64,000 nucleotides of DNA, taken from NCBI RefSeq assembly GCF_017873095.1, contig NZ_JAGGJU010000003.1:417633-481632 (forward strand). The letters are read 5' to 3'. Below, piece by piece: positions 18,255 to 27,037 of the stretch; within the stretch, counting starts at the first letter, position 1; each line of letters begins with the position of its first letter. The DNA is from Heterorhizobium halophytocola (lineage in GTDB: Bacteria > Pseudomonadota > Alphaproteobacteria > Rhizobiales > Rhizobiaceae). The notes beneath the pieces are model-generated. The model did no database searches. It saw nothing but the letters and a program-made list of their open reading frames with translations, and was not told the DNA's origin. The translations under genes and the position numbers were made by a program.

Positions 18255-18355
18255 TTCTTTGCCTCATTTTCCCTACAGGTGACGGCGCAAGGATCGGGTC
18301 AATTCTGGATCGTCAGTTTGCGATTCACCCCGAGTTTCAGGAGACGGATTTAGTT

Positions 18356-18991
18356 ATGAAACTGAACAAAACCCTTTCGCTGCGGACTGCGCTTTCCGCC
18401 CTTGTCCTGTCGTTTGCCGGAGGCACCGCTGGCGTAGCCACCGCCCAGGACGCAGCGTCGCAGGAAAAGCCGCCGCAGGGCTGGTTCAAGACCTGCAGCA
18501 AGCAGGAAGAGTCCGATGTCTGCATCGTGCAGAACCAGGTCCTGGCGCAGAATGGCCAGTTGATCACCGCCGTCGGCCTGATCGACGTCACCGGCAAGGT
18601 GAACCGCAAGTTCATGCAGGTGACCGTGCCGACCGCGCGCATCCTGCCCCCGGGCATCCAGATGCAGATCGACGGCGGCAAGGGCCAGAAGCTCGACTAT
18701 GCCGTCTGCCTTCCGGATCGCTGCACGGCGGAAATTCCGCTGACCGACGAGACCATTGCCAATCTGAAGAAGGGTGGCGAAGTGGTCTTCACCTCGATCA
18801 ATGTTCGCCGCGCCCCGAACCCGATCAAGATTTCGCTGAGCGGCTTTACCGGCGCCTATGACGGCCAGCCGATCTCGCAGTCGCAGGCCGAACAGCGCCA
18901 GAAACTGCTGCAGGAAATGATGCAGAAGAAGGCCGACGCCAGCCGCGCCGCGCTGGAAAAAGCCCAGCAGGACGCCAAGCAGGGCAACTGA
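18356..18991 (+). CDS. Invasion-associated locus B (IalB) family periplasmic protein
   Basis: A 211-residue exported protein. Residues 1-31 are a signal peptide with an Ala-rich cleavage region (TAGVATAQ). The mature part carries the IalB fold: GWFKTCSKQEESDVCIVQNQ, then LPPGIQMQIDGGK, YAVCLPDRCTAEIPL and the tail helix. Two cysteine pairs suggest disulfides. IalB was named in Bartonella for erythrocyte invasion, but homologues are general in Rhizobiales and their role is unclear. The C-terminal 35 residues are a charged, Gln/Lys/Ala-rich helix. The gene has its own upstream region and ends at a strong terminator. Confidence 0.88.
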   Translation: MKLNKTLSLRTALSALVLSFAGGTAGVATAQDAASQEKPPQGWFKTCSKQEESDVCIVQNQVLAQNGQLITAVGLIDVTGKVNRKFMQVTVPTARILPPGIQMQIDGGKGQKLDYAVCLPDRCTAEIPLTDETIANLKKGGEVVFTSINVRRAPNPIKISLSGFTGAYDGQPISQSQAEQRQKLLQEMMQKKADASRAALEKAQQDAKQGN

Positions 18992-19016
18992 TAGGGCCGC
19001 TTATCGCGACCATTCC

Positions 19017-19060
19017 ACGACAAAGGCCCGGGCGGAAACGCCCGGGCCTTTGTCGTTTTC
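19017..19060. terminator. Bidirectional terminator between the IalB-like gene and hspQ
   Basis: A perfect 18-bp stem (19017-19034 with 19039-19056) closed by a GAAA loop lies between two convergent genes. A short T-run follows on the plus strand. The perfect stem could end transcripts from both sides. Confidence 0.85.
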
Positions 19061-19098
19061 ACTAGCGGCACGCTGGCGTACGCCGGGTCCGGCAACCG

Positions 19099-19428
19099 TC
19101 AGTGGGCGAAATTCGCCTTCGGACGATAATGGCCTGCGTCTTCCATGACGAAGATCTGCCCGATCTGCGAATTCCGCAACGGAATGGCGCTCTCGTCCGG
19201 GATCAGGTTCTGCTCCGAGACATAGGCGACATATTCCGACTCCTCGTTTTCGGCGAGCAGATGGTAGAAGGGCTGGTCCTTTTCCGGACGGGCCTCGTCG
19301 GGGATAGAATTCCACCATTCCTCGGAGTTGGCGAATTCCGGGTCCACATCGAACACCACGCCGCGGAACGGGAAGATCCTGTGCTTCACGACGTCGCCGA
19401 TGCCAAATTTTGCGGTGCGTTGTTTCAT
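19099..19428 (-). CDS. hspQ: Heat shock protein HspQ (YccV family)
   Basis: A 109-residue protein of the HspQ/YccV hemimethylated-DNA-binding family. The core wording is clear: KFGIGDVVKHRIFPFRGVV, then FDVDPEF, WWNSIPDEARPEKDQPFYHL and AYVSEQNLIPDESAIPLRN. In E. coli HspQ affects DnaA stability and acts as a specificity factor for Lon. The ATG at 19428 follows AAGGAAC and begins the family N-terminus; the longer open frame upstream is not needed. It is convergent with the IalB-like gene across a shared terminator. Confidence 0.93.
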   Translation of the reverse strand: MKQRTAKFGIGDVVKHRIFPFRGVVFDVDPEFANSEEWWNSIPDEARPEKDQPFYHLLAENEESEYVAYVSEQNLIPDESAIPLRNSQIGQIFVMEDAGHYRPKANFAH

Positions 19429-20062
19429 GGTGCTTGTTCCTTTCCCTACAAGATTTGGGGATTTTGCTCGCCAGATCAAGGGCTCAGGGACGGTCCGGAC
19501 ATAACGTTATATGACTCTCCCTTACGCCAGGCCGGGTTGCAGCGGGGCTCGGACCTCATCGTTTCTAAGGGAAATACGCCGGTAGAGCCCACGGCCATTC
19601 GCTGCGCGGCAGGGTAGGGCCCGACAGGGGTGTGCTACCAAATAACGATCCCGGAAGGGTTGGTGGACGAGCCGCTGACGGGGTCACTGACGGCACGGCT
19701 GGCCAAATTGGCCGGGATCTCGATCAAAAACGCCGCACTACCGGGCGCCTGGCTGAAAAACGCCATAATGCCAATGTCACCGTCCTTGCGGAGGAACAGG
19801 CTTGAAAGAAGCTTGTTTATGAGGAACTATAACAGCAATGCTAAGAAACGATCAACTTTTGGTTGATATGGGGCTGTACTGTAACTCAAGGAGGAGATAT
19901 TTTCAAGGTTTTATAAGATTTTCGAAATTTTTTACAGATAAATCAAGTAGCCACTAACGCTGTTAACCGAAAATAGGCGGTTTTAAGACAAACAGCTAAT
20001 TCGAAGTTGCTGATTGAAGCCAGCTTGGTTACAAAAAGCCCAATTAACAAGGGGTAATGTAA
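19429..20062. other. Intergenic region, 634 bp, with AT-rich stretch and no convincing gene
   Basis: No reading frame here has recognisable content. The last 220 bp (about 19840-20060) are markedly AT-rich against the high-GC surroundings and probably hold the promoter of the gene at 20063. A strong Shine-Dalgarno-like AAGGAGGAG at about 19889 has no ATG/GTG/TTG reading frame of any length after it. A 78-codon frame at 19630-19866 lacks a ribosome-binding site and was not accepted. Confidence 0.6.
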
Positions 20063-21052
20063 TTGCGTACTCGTTGGGACGAAGAAGACGAAGTCAGCGC
20101 AGGTTCGCGCGGCAAATTTAGCATGATTCCGCTTGCCATGGGCATGGCTGTGCCTGTGGCCTTCATCGCGGGAGCTGCCATCATGAACTATTACGACCTG
20201 TCACGGACGCCGCCGGCAGCGGCCCCGCAGCCGTCGACGGTGAGCGGAAATACTGTTTCAAAAGCCGACAGTGACGCCAAGCTTGCCGCCGAGCGGATCA
20301 AGTGGGCGGCGGCTGCCAAGGAGGCGCAGAACGAAGTCGCCGCCTTGCGCAAGCAGGTCGACAAGCTCCAGCAGCAATCCGAAATCAGCGCGCGAGAGCA
20401 GGAGACGGCGCAGCGCGCCTTCAATGAGCGGATCGCCAATGCCGAGGAGCGGGCAGCAGAGGCCGTGCAGGCCAAGACGGCTGCCGAAGCCAAGTTGACC
20501 GCGGCACAGCAGAAGCAGGCCACAGCCGAAAGCATTGCCGTTGCAACGCCACCCGCCGACCTCATGCAGCGCAAGGTCAATGAGCTTGCCAGCCAGCCGG
20601 ATGCCAATCTCGTCGAAGCCGAAAGCAATTTCGCTCCGGCCAATGATGCCTCCGGTCGCTTCATACCTGTGACCAATTCGGCGTCTTCCGATAGTGCGCA
20701 TACAGATAGCCAGCGCACGATCAATCCAAGTGTCCAGAAGATCATGGAAAGGTCGTCCAGCCAGCTCGGCTCCTCCGTCGTCTCGCAGAGCGACAGTGCC
20801 GGGTCTGCGGGTGCAACGGCCAATAGCCCTTCCACCAAGCAGGGCAGGCCCGGACGCAGCGCCGAGACGGTCGAAGCGGCCATGCAGAAGGCCACCGGCC
20901 TCGACGACGTTTCCACCAGTGAGCGGGACGGACTGAAACGCCAATTGATGGCCGGCGAGTGTGTGGCGACCAGTCTCGAAGAGCTGTTCGGCAACCCCGT
21001 TCCGGTGGTTCCCCTGCGCAACCTGATCCGTGATCTCAATAGTGATTGTTAA
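20063..21052 (+). CDS. Membrane-anchored coiled-coil protein of unknown function
   Basis: A 329-residue protein not recognised as a named family. It has a short charged N-terminus (RTRWDEEDEV), one transmembrane helix at about residues 23-42 (IPLAMGMAVPVAFIAGAAIM), a coiled coil at about 68-165 rich in Ala/Glu/Lys/Gln (KWAAAAKEAQNEVAALRKQ), a Ser-rich low-complexity linker, and a compact C-terminal segment ending LRNLIRDLNSDC. The start is TTG at 20063, set by AAGGGG eight bases upstream; the ATG at 20058 is followed at once by a stop. Nineteen bases separate it from the first TAXI-type gene, so the two are probably co-transcribed. It may be an inner-membrane partner of those periplasmic proteins (inference). 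Confidence 0.75.
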   Translation: MRTRWDEEDEVSAGSRGKFSMIPLAMGMAVPVAFIAGAAIMNYYDLSRTPPAAAPQPSTVSGNTVSKADSDAKLAAERIKWAAAAKEAQNEVAALRKQVDKLQQQSEISAREQETAQRAFNERIANAEERAAEAVQAKTAAEAKLTAAQQKQATAESIAVATPPADLMQRKVNELASQPDANLVEAESNFAPANDASGRFIPVTNSASSDSAHTDSQRTINPSVQKIMERSSSQLGSSVVSQSDSAGSAGATANSPSTKQGRPGRSAETVEAAMQKATGLDDVSTSERDGLKRQLMAGECVATSLEELFGNPVPVVPLRNLIRDLNSDC

Positions 21053-21071
21053 TTAAAATCAAAGGTGTACT

Positions 21072-22097
21072 GTGAAATTAGCGACCCTTTCGGTCCTTGC
21101 TCTGACCTTGGTAGCCGGCCTTGCGCCCAGCCTCGTCCGGGCGGAAGAACCAGAACGCAATATTATGGCCAGCAAGCCCGGCGGCACCCATTGGCCGTTC
21201 GCCGAAGACATTGCAAAGCTCGGCAAGAAATGCGGCCTGGACCTGAACCTGGTCCAGTCCGGTGGCTCGCTGGAAAACTTCTTCGGCGTGCGCAACCGTC
21301 ACAACACCCAGTTCGGGATCGTCGCCGGCGACGTTCTGAACTACATGAATTCCTATCAGAGCCAGAACGCCGATGTGCGTTCGGCGGTGCAGGGCATGCG
21401 TATCATGCTGCCGCTCTATGATGCCGAAGTGCAGGTCGTTGCCCGCTCCGGCATCAATTCGCTGGCCGATCTTGCCGGCCGCCGCGTGGGTGTCGGCCCG
21501 GAAGACAGTGCCGCAAACCTTACCGGCCAGCTGATGTTCGACATCCTGCATGTTAAGCCGAGCGAACTGGTCAAGGGTTCCAACGACGACATGATCGAAC
21601 TGCTGCGCCAAGGCGAGATCGACGCGCTGATCCGCGTTGCCGGTGCGCCGGTCGATGCGCTGGCCGACGGCCGCCTGGACGAGCGCTTCCACATGGTGCC
21701 GATCACCGAAAGTGTGCTGAAGGCAAGCTACAAGCCGACGACGCTGAAGGCCGGCACCTACAAGTTCCAGCCCAATGCGGTCGAGACCATCGCCGTCAAG
21801 ACGGTCATCATGACCTATGAATACGGCTCGATGAAGAACGCCTATTACCAGAAGTCCTGCAAGACCGTGGCCGACTTCACCAAGCTGATCGTCGACAATA
21901 TCGACGAACTGCGCCGCACCGGTCACCCGAAGTGGAAGGACATCGACCTGACGGAAATTCCGAATGGCTGGGAAATCGGCGACTGCGTCCGCAAGGGCCT
22001 GGACCCGAACTACGAAGTCCAGTGCACCAAGGCACCTGCCGACGATAGCGCCAACCAGGCCTATCTCGACCTGCTGCGCAAGCACCTGAAGGAATAA
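21072..22097 (+). CDS. TAXI family TRAP-type solute-binding protein, copy 1
   Basis: A 341-residue exported protein. The signal peptide (VLALTLVAGLAPSLVRAEE) is followed by a TAXI-type binding domain. Recognisable parts are NIMASKPGGTHWPFAEDIAKL, QSGGSLENFFGVRNRHNTQ, the hinge region LAGRRVGVGPEDSAANLTG and GEIDALIRVAGAPVDALAD. It starts at GTG (21072). Cysteines near the C-terminus (SCKTV, GDCVRK, VQCTK) are shared with copy 2 and may form disulfides. TAXI proteins normally feed a fused TRAP permease, but none is encoded nearby, so binding or sensing alone is possible. Its neighbour at 22228 is a clear paralogue. Confidence 0.85.
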   Translation: MKLATLSVLALTLVAGLAPSLVRAEEPERNIMASKPGGTHWPFAEDIAKLGKKCGLDLNLVQSGGSLENFFGVRNRHNTQFGIVAGDVLNYMNSYQSQNADVRSAVQGMRIMLPLYDAEVQVVARSGINSLADLAGRRVGVGPEDSAANLTGQLMFDILHVKPSELVKGSNDDMIELLRQGEIDALIRVAGAPVDALADGRLDERFHMVPITESVLKASYKPTTLKAGTYKFQPNAVETIAVKTVIMTYEYGSMKNAYYQKSCKTVADFTKLIVDNIDELRRTGHPKWKDIDLTEIPNGWEIGDCVRKGLDPNYEVQCTKAPADDSANQAYLDLLRKHLKE

Positions 22098-22138
22098 TCC
22101 ACCGCAGCCCGCATCGGGAGGCGGGGACGACGAAAAAA

Positions 22139-22163
22139 CCGGCAGCGCTTTGGCGACTGCCGG
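22139..22163 (+). terminator. Hairpin between the two TAXI-type genes
   Basis: CCGGCAG (22139-22145) pairs with CTGCCGG (22157-22163). There is no T-run after it, so it is a weak terminator or an mRNA-stabilising hairpin between the paralogues. Confidence 0.35.
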
Positions 22164-22227
22164 TCCTCGCCTTGCGTATTCCGATCCGCGATCTCGATAG
22201 CGGCGGTCGACGAAAGGACATGATCCC

Positions 22228-23265
22228 GTGAACGCCTTCACCACTCTCGTCCGCCTGATTGTCGTGACCGCCGGATTGATGGCCGCGACGATGGCGAACG
22301 GCGCCGAATTCGAGCGCAACATCATGACCGGGGGCCCGACAGGCACCTATATTCGCATCGGCAAGGATATCGCTGCGCTGGGCGCGGAATGCGGACTGAC
22401 GCTCAATGTCGTGGAAAGCGCCGGCTCGCTCGAAAATTTCGTCGGCGTGCGCAACCGCCGCAACACCCAGTTCGGTATCGTTCAGAGCGACGTGCTGGAA
22501 TATCTGAAGACCTATGAGGCCAATGACGCCGAGGTGCAGGATGCGGTGCGCGGCGTGCGGATCATGTTCCCGCTCTACAACGAGGAAGTCCATGTGCTCG
22601 CGCGCGCCGACATTAGCGGCGTGCGGGATCTCGCCGGCAAAAAGGTGGCCATCGGGGTAAAAGACAGCGGTACCTATCTCACGGCCTCGCTGATCCTCGA
22701 TATTCTGCAGGTCAACGACGCCGAGCGCCTGCCTCTCAATCCGGACCAGGCGCTGCCAAAGCTTCTCTCGGGCGAGATCGACGCTTTCTTCTACGTCGCC
22801 GGCGCGCCCGCCTCGCTATTTGCCGACGCCGATATCGATGCGGCCAACTTCCATCTGTTGCCGATCACCGAGGCGCCGCTGCTTGCGACCTATACCGCCG
22901 CCAGCATTCCGGCCGGCACCTACGCGTTCCAGAAGGACCCCGTCGATCTGGTCGCCGTGAAGGCCGTTTTGATGACCTATGATTACGATCCGAAGAAGAA
23001 CGCCTATCACCGCGATAGCTGCACGACCGTCTCGGATTTTTCCAGCCTCATCCTGAATGGTCTCGACACGCTCAAGCAGACCGGTCATCCGAAGTGGAAG
23101 ACCGTCGATCTTTCGGCGCTGCCGCCCGGTTGGCAGGTCGGCTCCTGCGTGGAGGTGGGCATGACGGTCGACTATGCGCCGAAATGTACCAGGAAGCCGG
23201 AAGCGCCGGCAACGATCGGAAACGACCAGTATCTCGACTTGCTGAGGCAACGTCTCAAGATGTGA
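22228..23265 (+). CDS. TAXI family TRAP-type solute-binding protein, copy 2
   Basis: A 345-residue exported paralogue of the upstream protein. The signal peptide is followed by NIMTGGPTGTYIRIGKDIAAL, ESAGSLENFVGVRNRRNTQ, LAGKKVAIGVKDSGTYLTA and GEIDAFFYVAGAPASLFAD, each aligning with copy 1. The C-terminal cysteines are also kept (SCTTV, GSCVEV, KCTRK). The GTG start at 22228 follows GAAAGGAC. The 130-bp gap from copy 1 holds a hairpin, so copy 2 may have its own promoter or receive reduced readthrough. The ligand is unknown; divergence in the pocket region suggests different ligands (inference). Confidence 0.85.
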   Translation: MNAFTTLVRLIVVTAGLMAATMANGAEFERNIMTGGPTGTYIRIGKDIAALGAECGLTLNVVESAGSLENFVGVRNRRNTQFGIVQSDVLEYLKTYEANDAEVQDAVRGVRIMFPLYNEEVHVLARADISGVRDLAGKKVAIGVKDSGTYLTASLILDILQVNDAERLPLNPDQALPKLLSGEIDAFFYVAGAPASLFADADIDAANFHLLPITEAPLLATYTAASIPAGTYAFQKDPVDLVAVKAVLMTYDYDPKKNAYHRDSCTTVSDFSSLILNGLDTLKQTGHPKWKTVDLSALPPGWQVGSCVEVGMTVDYAPKCTRKPEAPATIGNDQYLDLLRQRLKM

Positions 23266-23289
23266 CGATAACCCGTTCGCCCAATAAAA

Positions 23290-23324
23290 AACCGGCGGAG
23301 CCTCGCGGCCCGCCGGTTGATTTT
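23290..23324. terminator. Bidirectional terminator between TAXI copy 2 and glnA
   Basis: AACCGGCGG (23290-23298) pairs with CCGCCGGTT (23310-23318). The plus strand then reads GATTTTTT and the minus strand ends in TTTTTT, so it can terminate both convergent transcripts. Confidence 0.85.
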
Positions 23325-23358
23325 TTGCGGCCCGACAGGCGGGCCGGCGATTGGTCGA

Positions 23359-24768
23359 TCAGACCGAGTAGTACATGTCGTACTCGACCGGGTGCGGCGT
23401 CATTTCATAGCGCTGCACCTCGGCCATCTTCAACTCGATGAAGGCGTCGATCTGGTCGTCGTCGAACACGCCGCCGGCGGTGAGGAACTTGCGATCCTTG
23501 TCGAGGCTCTCAAGTGCTTCGCGCAGCGAGGCGCAGACCGTCGGGATCTTCCGCAACTCCTTGACCGGCAGGTCGTAGAGATCCTTGTCCATGGCCTTGC
23601 CAGGGTGGATCTTGTTCTTGATGCCGTCGAGGCCGGCCATCAGCATGGCGGCAAAGGCCAGATAGGAGTTGGCCGTCGGGTCGGGGAAACGGACCTCGAC
23701 GCGCTTGGCCTTCGGGTTCGAGCCGAACGGAATGCGGCAGGAGGCAGACCGGTTGCGGGCCGAATAGGCGAGCAGCACAGGCGCTTCATAGCCCGGGACC
23801 AGGCGCTTGTAGGAGTTGGTTGACGGGTTGGTGAAGGCATTCAGCGCCTTGGCATGCTTGATGATGCCGCCGATGTAATAGAGGCAGCTTTCCGACAGGC
23901 CTGCATATTCGTCGCCGGCAAAAGTCGGCTTGCCGTCCTTCCAGATCGACTGGTGCACATGCATGCCCGAGCCGTTGTCGCCGAAAACGGGCTTCGGCAT
24001 GAAGGTCGCGGTCTTGCCATAGGCATTGGCGACCTGATGCACGACATATTTGTAGATCTGCATCTTGTCGGCATTGCGCACCAAGGTGTCGAACTTGATG
24101 CCGAGCTCGTGCTGGGCGGCCGCCACTTCATGGTGATGCTTCTCGACGGTGACGCCCATTTCGGACAGGACCGTCAGCATTTCCGAGCGCATGTCCTGAG
24201 CGCTGTCGACCGGCGGCACCGGGAAATAGCCGCCCTTGACGCGCGGACGGTGACCCAGATTGCCGGTTTCGTAGTCGGTGTCGTCGTTCGACGGCAGTTC
24301 CGACGAATCGAGCTTGAAGCCGGTATTGTAGGGGTCGGCCTTGTACTTCACGTCATCGAAGATGAAGAACTCGGCTTCCGGGCCGAAGAAGGCGGTGTCG
24401 CCGATACCGGAGGCCTTGAGATAGGCCTCGGCCTTCTTGGCGGTACCACGCGGATCGCGGTTATAGGGCTCGCCCGAAACAGGGTCGAGGATGTCGCACA
24501 TGATTGCCATGGTCGACTGGGCGAAGAACGGGTCCATGTGCACGGTCGCCGGGTCGGGCATCAGCACCATGTCGGACTCGTTGATGGCCTTCCAGCCACC
24601 GATCGAGGAACCGTCGAACATGACGCCGTCGGTGAACATGTCTTCATCGACGCAGACGACATCCATCGTCACATGCTGCAGCTTGCCCTTCGGATCGGTG
24701 AAGCGGAGGTCGACGAATTTGACGTCGTTGTCCTTGATTTGCTTGAGGATTTCGTTTGCAGTCGTCAT
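23359..24768 (-). CDS. glnA: Type I glutamine synthetase
   Basis: GlnA makes glutamine from glutamate, ammonia and ATP and is the central nitrogen-assimilation enzyme. The 469-residue protein has the usual GSI-beta features: [10 protein letters not shown] near residue 50, the EAEFFIFD metal site, the [10 protein letters not shown] block, NRSASCRIP at 339-347, and the adenylylation-site Tyr398 in [10 protein letters not shown], so GlnE-type control is expected. It lies 57 bp downstream of glnB on the same strand, the standard glnBA operon of rhizobia. A bidirectional terminator closes it. Confidence 0.98.
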   Translation of the reverse strand: MTTANEILKQIKDNDVKFVDLRFTDPKGKLQHVTMDVVCVDEDMFTDGVMFDGSSIGGWKAINESDMVLMPDPATVHMDPFFAQSTMAIMCDILDPVSGEPYNRDPRGTAKKAEAYLKASGIGDTAFFGPEAEFFIFDDVKYKADPYNTGFKLDSSELPSNDDTDYETGNLGHRPRVKGGYFPVPPVDSAQDMRSEMLTVLSEMGVTVEKHHHEVAAAQHELGIKFDTLVRNADKMQIYKYVVHQVANAYGKTATFMPKPVFGDNGSGMHVHQSIWKDGKPTFAGDEYAGLSESCLYYIGGIIKHAKALNAFTNPSTNSYKRLVPGYEAPVLLAYSARNRSASCRIPFGSNPKAKRVEVRFPDPTANSYLAFAAMLMAGLDGIKNKIHPGKAMDKDLYDLPVKELRKIPTVCASLREALESLDKDRKFLTAGGVFDDDQIDAFIELKMAEVQRYEMTPHPVEYDMYYSV

Positions 24769-24825
24769 GTATCGGTTTCCTTGGGTGATGTGACGATGGT
24801 GTCCGTTCCCTGGTCCGGCTTGTTG

Positions 24826-25296
<471 letters not shown>

Positions 25297-25507
25297 TCAC
25301 CAATCCGAATGAAAAGGCCAGACGGTCCTGCCTATTTTTTATGATCAAACCGGGTTTTTCGCTGATTTGACGGTTTGTCCTCTTGTTGCACTGCGTCATG
25401 GATCGTCAAAACAGATTAAACAATGGGCAAATGGGAAAAATATAAGCAAAAACATGTCGTCGGCGCGCGGCAGTGCCGGCTTGCGGCGCATCGCCTAACC
25501 AGCTTAG

Positions 25508-27031
25508 ATGGGCCGCATGTTGATCCCGTCGCACACTCTGCTTGCCCCCGACGAGATGGCCGAAGCCGACAGGCGGGCGGCTTTGTCGGGGCTCTCATCC
25601 TATGGCCTGATGGAGCAGGCCGGTCGTGCCGTCGCGGCCGAGGTGCTGCGCCATTTCCCGGTTCTTGAGCGCGCCGTGGTGCTTTGCGGCCCCGGCAATA
25701 ACGGCGGCGACGGCTATGTCGCGGCGCGGGTGCTGGCAGAGAGCGGGGTGCCGGTGGCGCTGTTTTACCTGGGCGACCCCGACAGGCTGAAGGGGGACGC
25801 CGAGAGGGCGCACCGGAATTGCAAAATCAATGGCGCGCCGCTTTCCGCCTACCGGCCCGATGGTGGTAAGGCAGATGGCGATGTGGTGATCGACGCCCTG
25901 TTCGGGGCAGGCCTTGCCCGGCCGCTGGAGGGCGAGGTGAAGGCCCTGGTCGAGGCGGTGAATGAGGCGGAATGTCCGGTCGTCGCCGTCGATCTGCCGT
26001 CCGGCATTGACGGGCGAACGGGCAGGGTGATGGGGGCGGCGCTTCGCGCGCAGCACACGATCACCTTCATGGCGCGCAAGCCCGGCCATCTGCTGCTGCC
26101 CGGCCGCGACCTTTGCGGTCACGTCACCGTCACCGATATCGGCATTCCCGCACGGATCGTCGCTGCCTGTGCGGGGCGGCTGGCGGAGAACGGGCCGGCT
26201 GTCTGGCAGGCAAGCCTGCCGCGGCCCGAGACGGCGCAGCACAAATTCGTGCGCGGCCACCTGATGGTGTTTTCCGGCGGGCCGAGCGCGACCGGGGCGG
26301 GGCGGCTGTCGGCAGCCGCGGGCCTCCGGACCGGCGCCGGCCTCGTCACCATTGCCGCACCCGGCAACGCTCTTTCGGTTCTGGCGACCCAGCTGACGGC
26401 GGTGATGCTGAAGCGGATCGATGATCTCGATGGCCTGGAGGGCGTGCTGGAGGACAAGCGCCTGACGGCCTTCGTCCTCGGACCCGGCTTCGGCATCGGC
26501 GAAAGGGCGCGCGCCTTTGCCCTGGCGCTTTCAGGCCGGGCGCTGGTGCTCGATGCCGACGGCATCAGCAGTTTCAGCGAGGACCCGCAATCGCTGTTCG
26601 ATGCCTTCCGGCAGGAGAGGGGAGAGGAGCAGGGGCAACGGGTGCTGACCCCGCACGAGGGGGAATTCGCCCGGCTTTTTGCCGACATCGCCGGCGATCG
26701 AAGCCTCGGCAAGGTGGAGAAGGCGCGGGCGGCGGCCAGCCGCGCCAATGCGGTGATCGTCTACAAGGGCGCCGACACGGTGATTGCCGCGCCGGACGGC
26801 CGCGCGCTGATCAACGCCAACGCCCCCCCCTGGCTCGCCACGGCCGGTTCCGGCGATGTGCTGGCCGGCATCATCGGCGCCCTGCTGGCGCAGAAAATGC
26901 CGGCCTTCGAGGCGGCGGCGGCCGGCGTCTGGCTGCACGGCGATGCCGGCGGCCGGCTCGGGGCAGGCCTTACGGCCGAGGATCTGGTCGGCGCGATCGG
27001 TCCGGCATTGGCCGGATTGCTCGCCGGCTGA
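25508..27031 (+). CDS. nnr: Bifunctional NAD(P)H-hydrate epimerase / ADP-dependent NAD(P)H-hydrate dehydratase
   Basis: This enzyme repairs damaged NADHX and NADPHX. The 507-residue protein has the N-terminal YjeF_N epimerase domain (SYGLMEQAGRAVAAEVLRHF, VLCGPGNNGGDGYVAARVL, VVAVDLPSGIDGRTG) and the C-terminal YjeF_C carbohydrate-kinase-like dehydratase domain (FSGGPSATGAGRLSAAAGLR, VLTPHEGEFARLF, ATAGSGDVLAGIIGALLAQ). The start may be 25508 or the in-frame ATG at 25517, as neither has a strong ribosome-binding site. It is divergent from glnBA, with the shared region holding the sigma-54 promoter, and convergent with the Na/Pi symporter. Confidence 0.95.
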   Translation: MGRMLIPSHTLLAPDEMAEADRRAALSGLSSYGLMEQAGRAVAAEVLRHFPVLERAVVLCGPGNNGGDGYVAARVLAESGVPVALFYLGDPDRLKGDAERAHRNCKINGAPLSAYRPDGGKADGDVVIDALFGAGLARPLEGEVKALVEAVNEAECPVVAVDLPSGIDGRTGRVMGAALRAQHTITFMARKPGHLLLPGRDLCGHVTVTDIGIPARIVAACAGRLAENGPAVWQASLPRPETAQHKFVRGHLMVFSGGPSATGAGRLSAAAGLRTGAGLVTIAAPGNALSVLATQLTAVMLKRIDDLDGLEGVLEDKRLTAFVLGPGFGIGERARAFALALSGRALVLDADGISSFSEDPQSLFDAFRQERGEEQGQRVLTPHEGEFARLFADIAGDRSLGKVEKARAAASRANAVIVYKGADTVIAAPDGRALINANAPPWLATAGSGDVLAGIIGALLAQKMPAFEAAAAGVWLHGDAGGRLGAGLTAEDLVGAIGPALAGLLAG

Positions 27032-27037
27032 TGCGCC

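Noticed and set aside
19630..19866. 78-codon frame in the gap before the coiled-coil gene
   Set aside because: No ribosome-binding site, no recognisable content, and part of it lies in the AT-rich promoter stretch.
21078..22346. 422-codon minus-strand frame opposite the TAXI genes
   Set aside because: Mirror of the two real coding genes; composition typical of antisense frames in GC-rich DNA.
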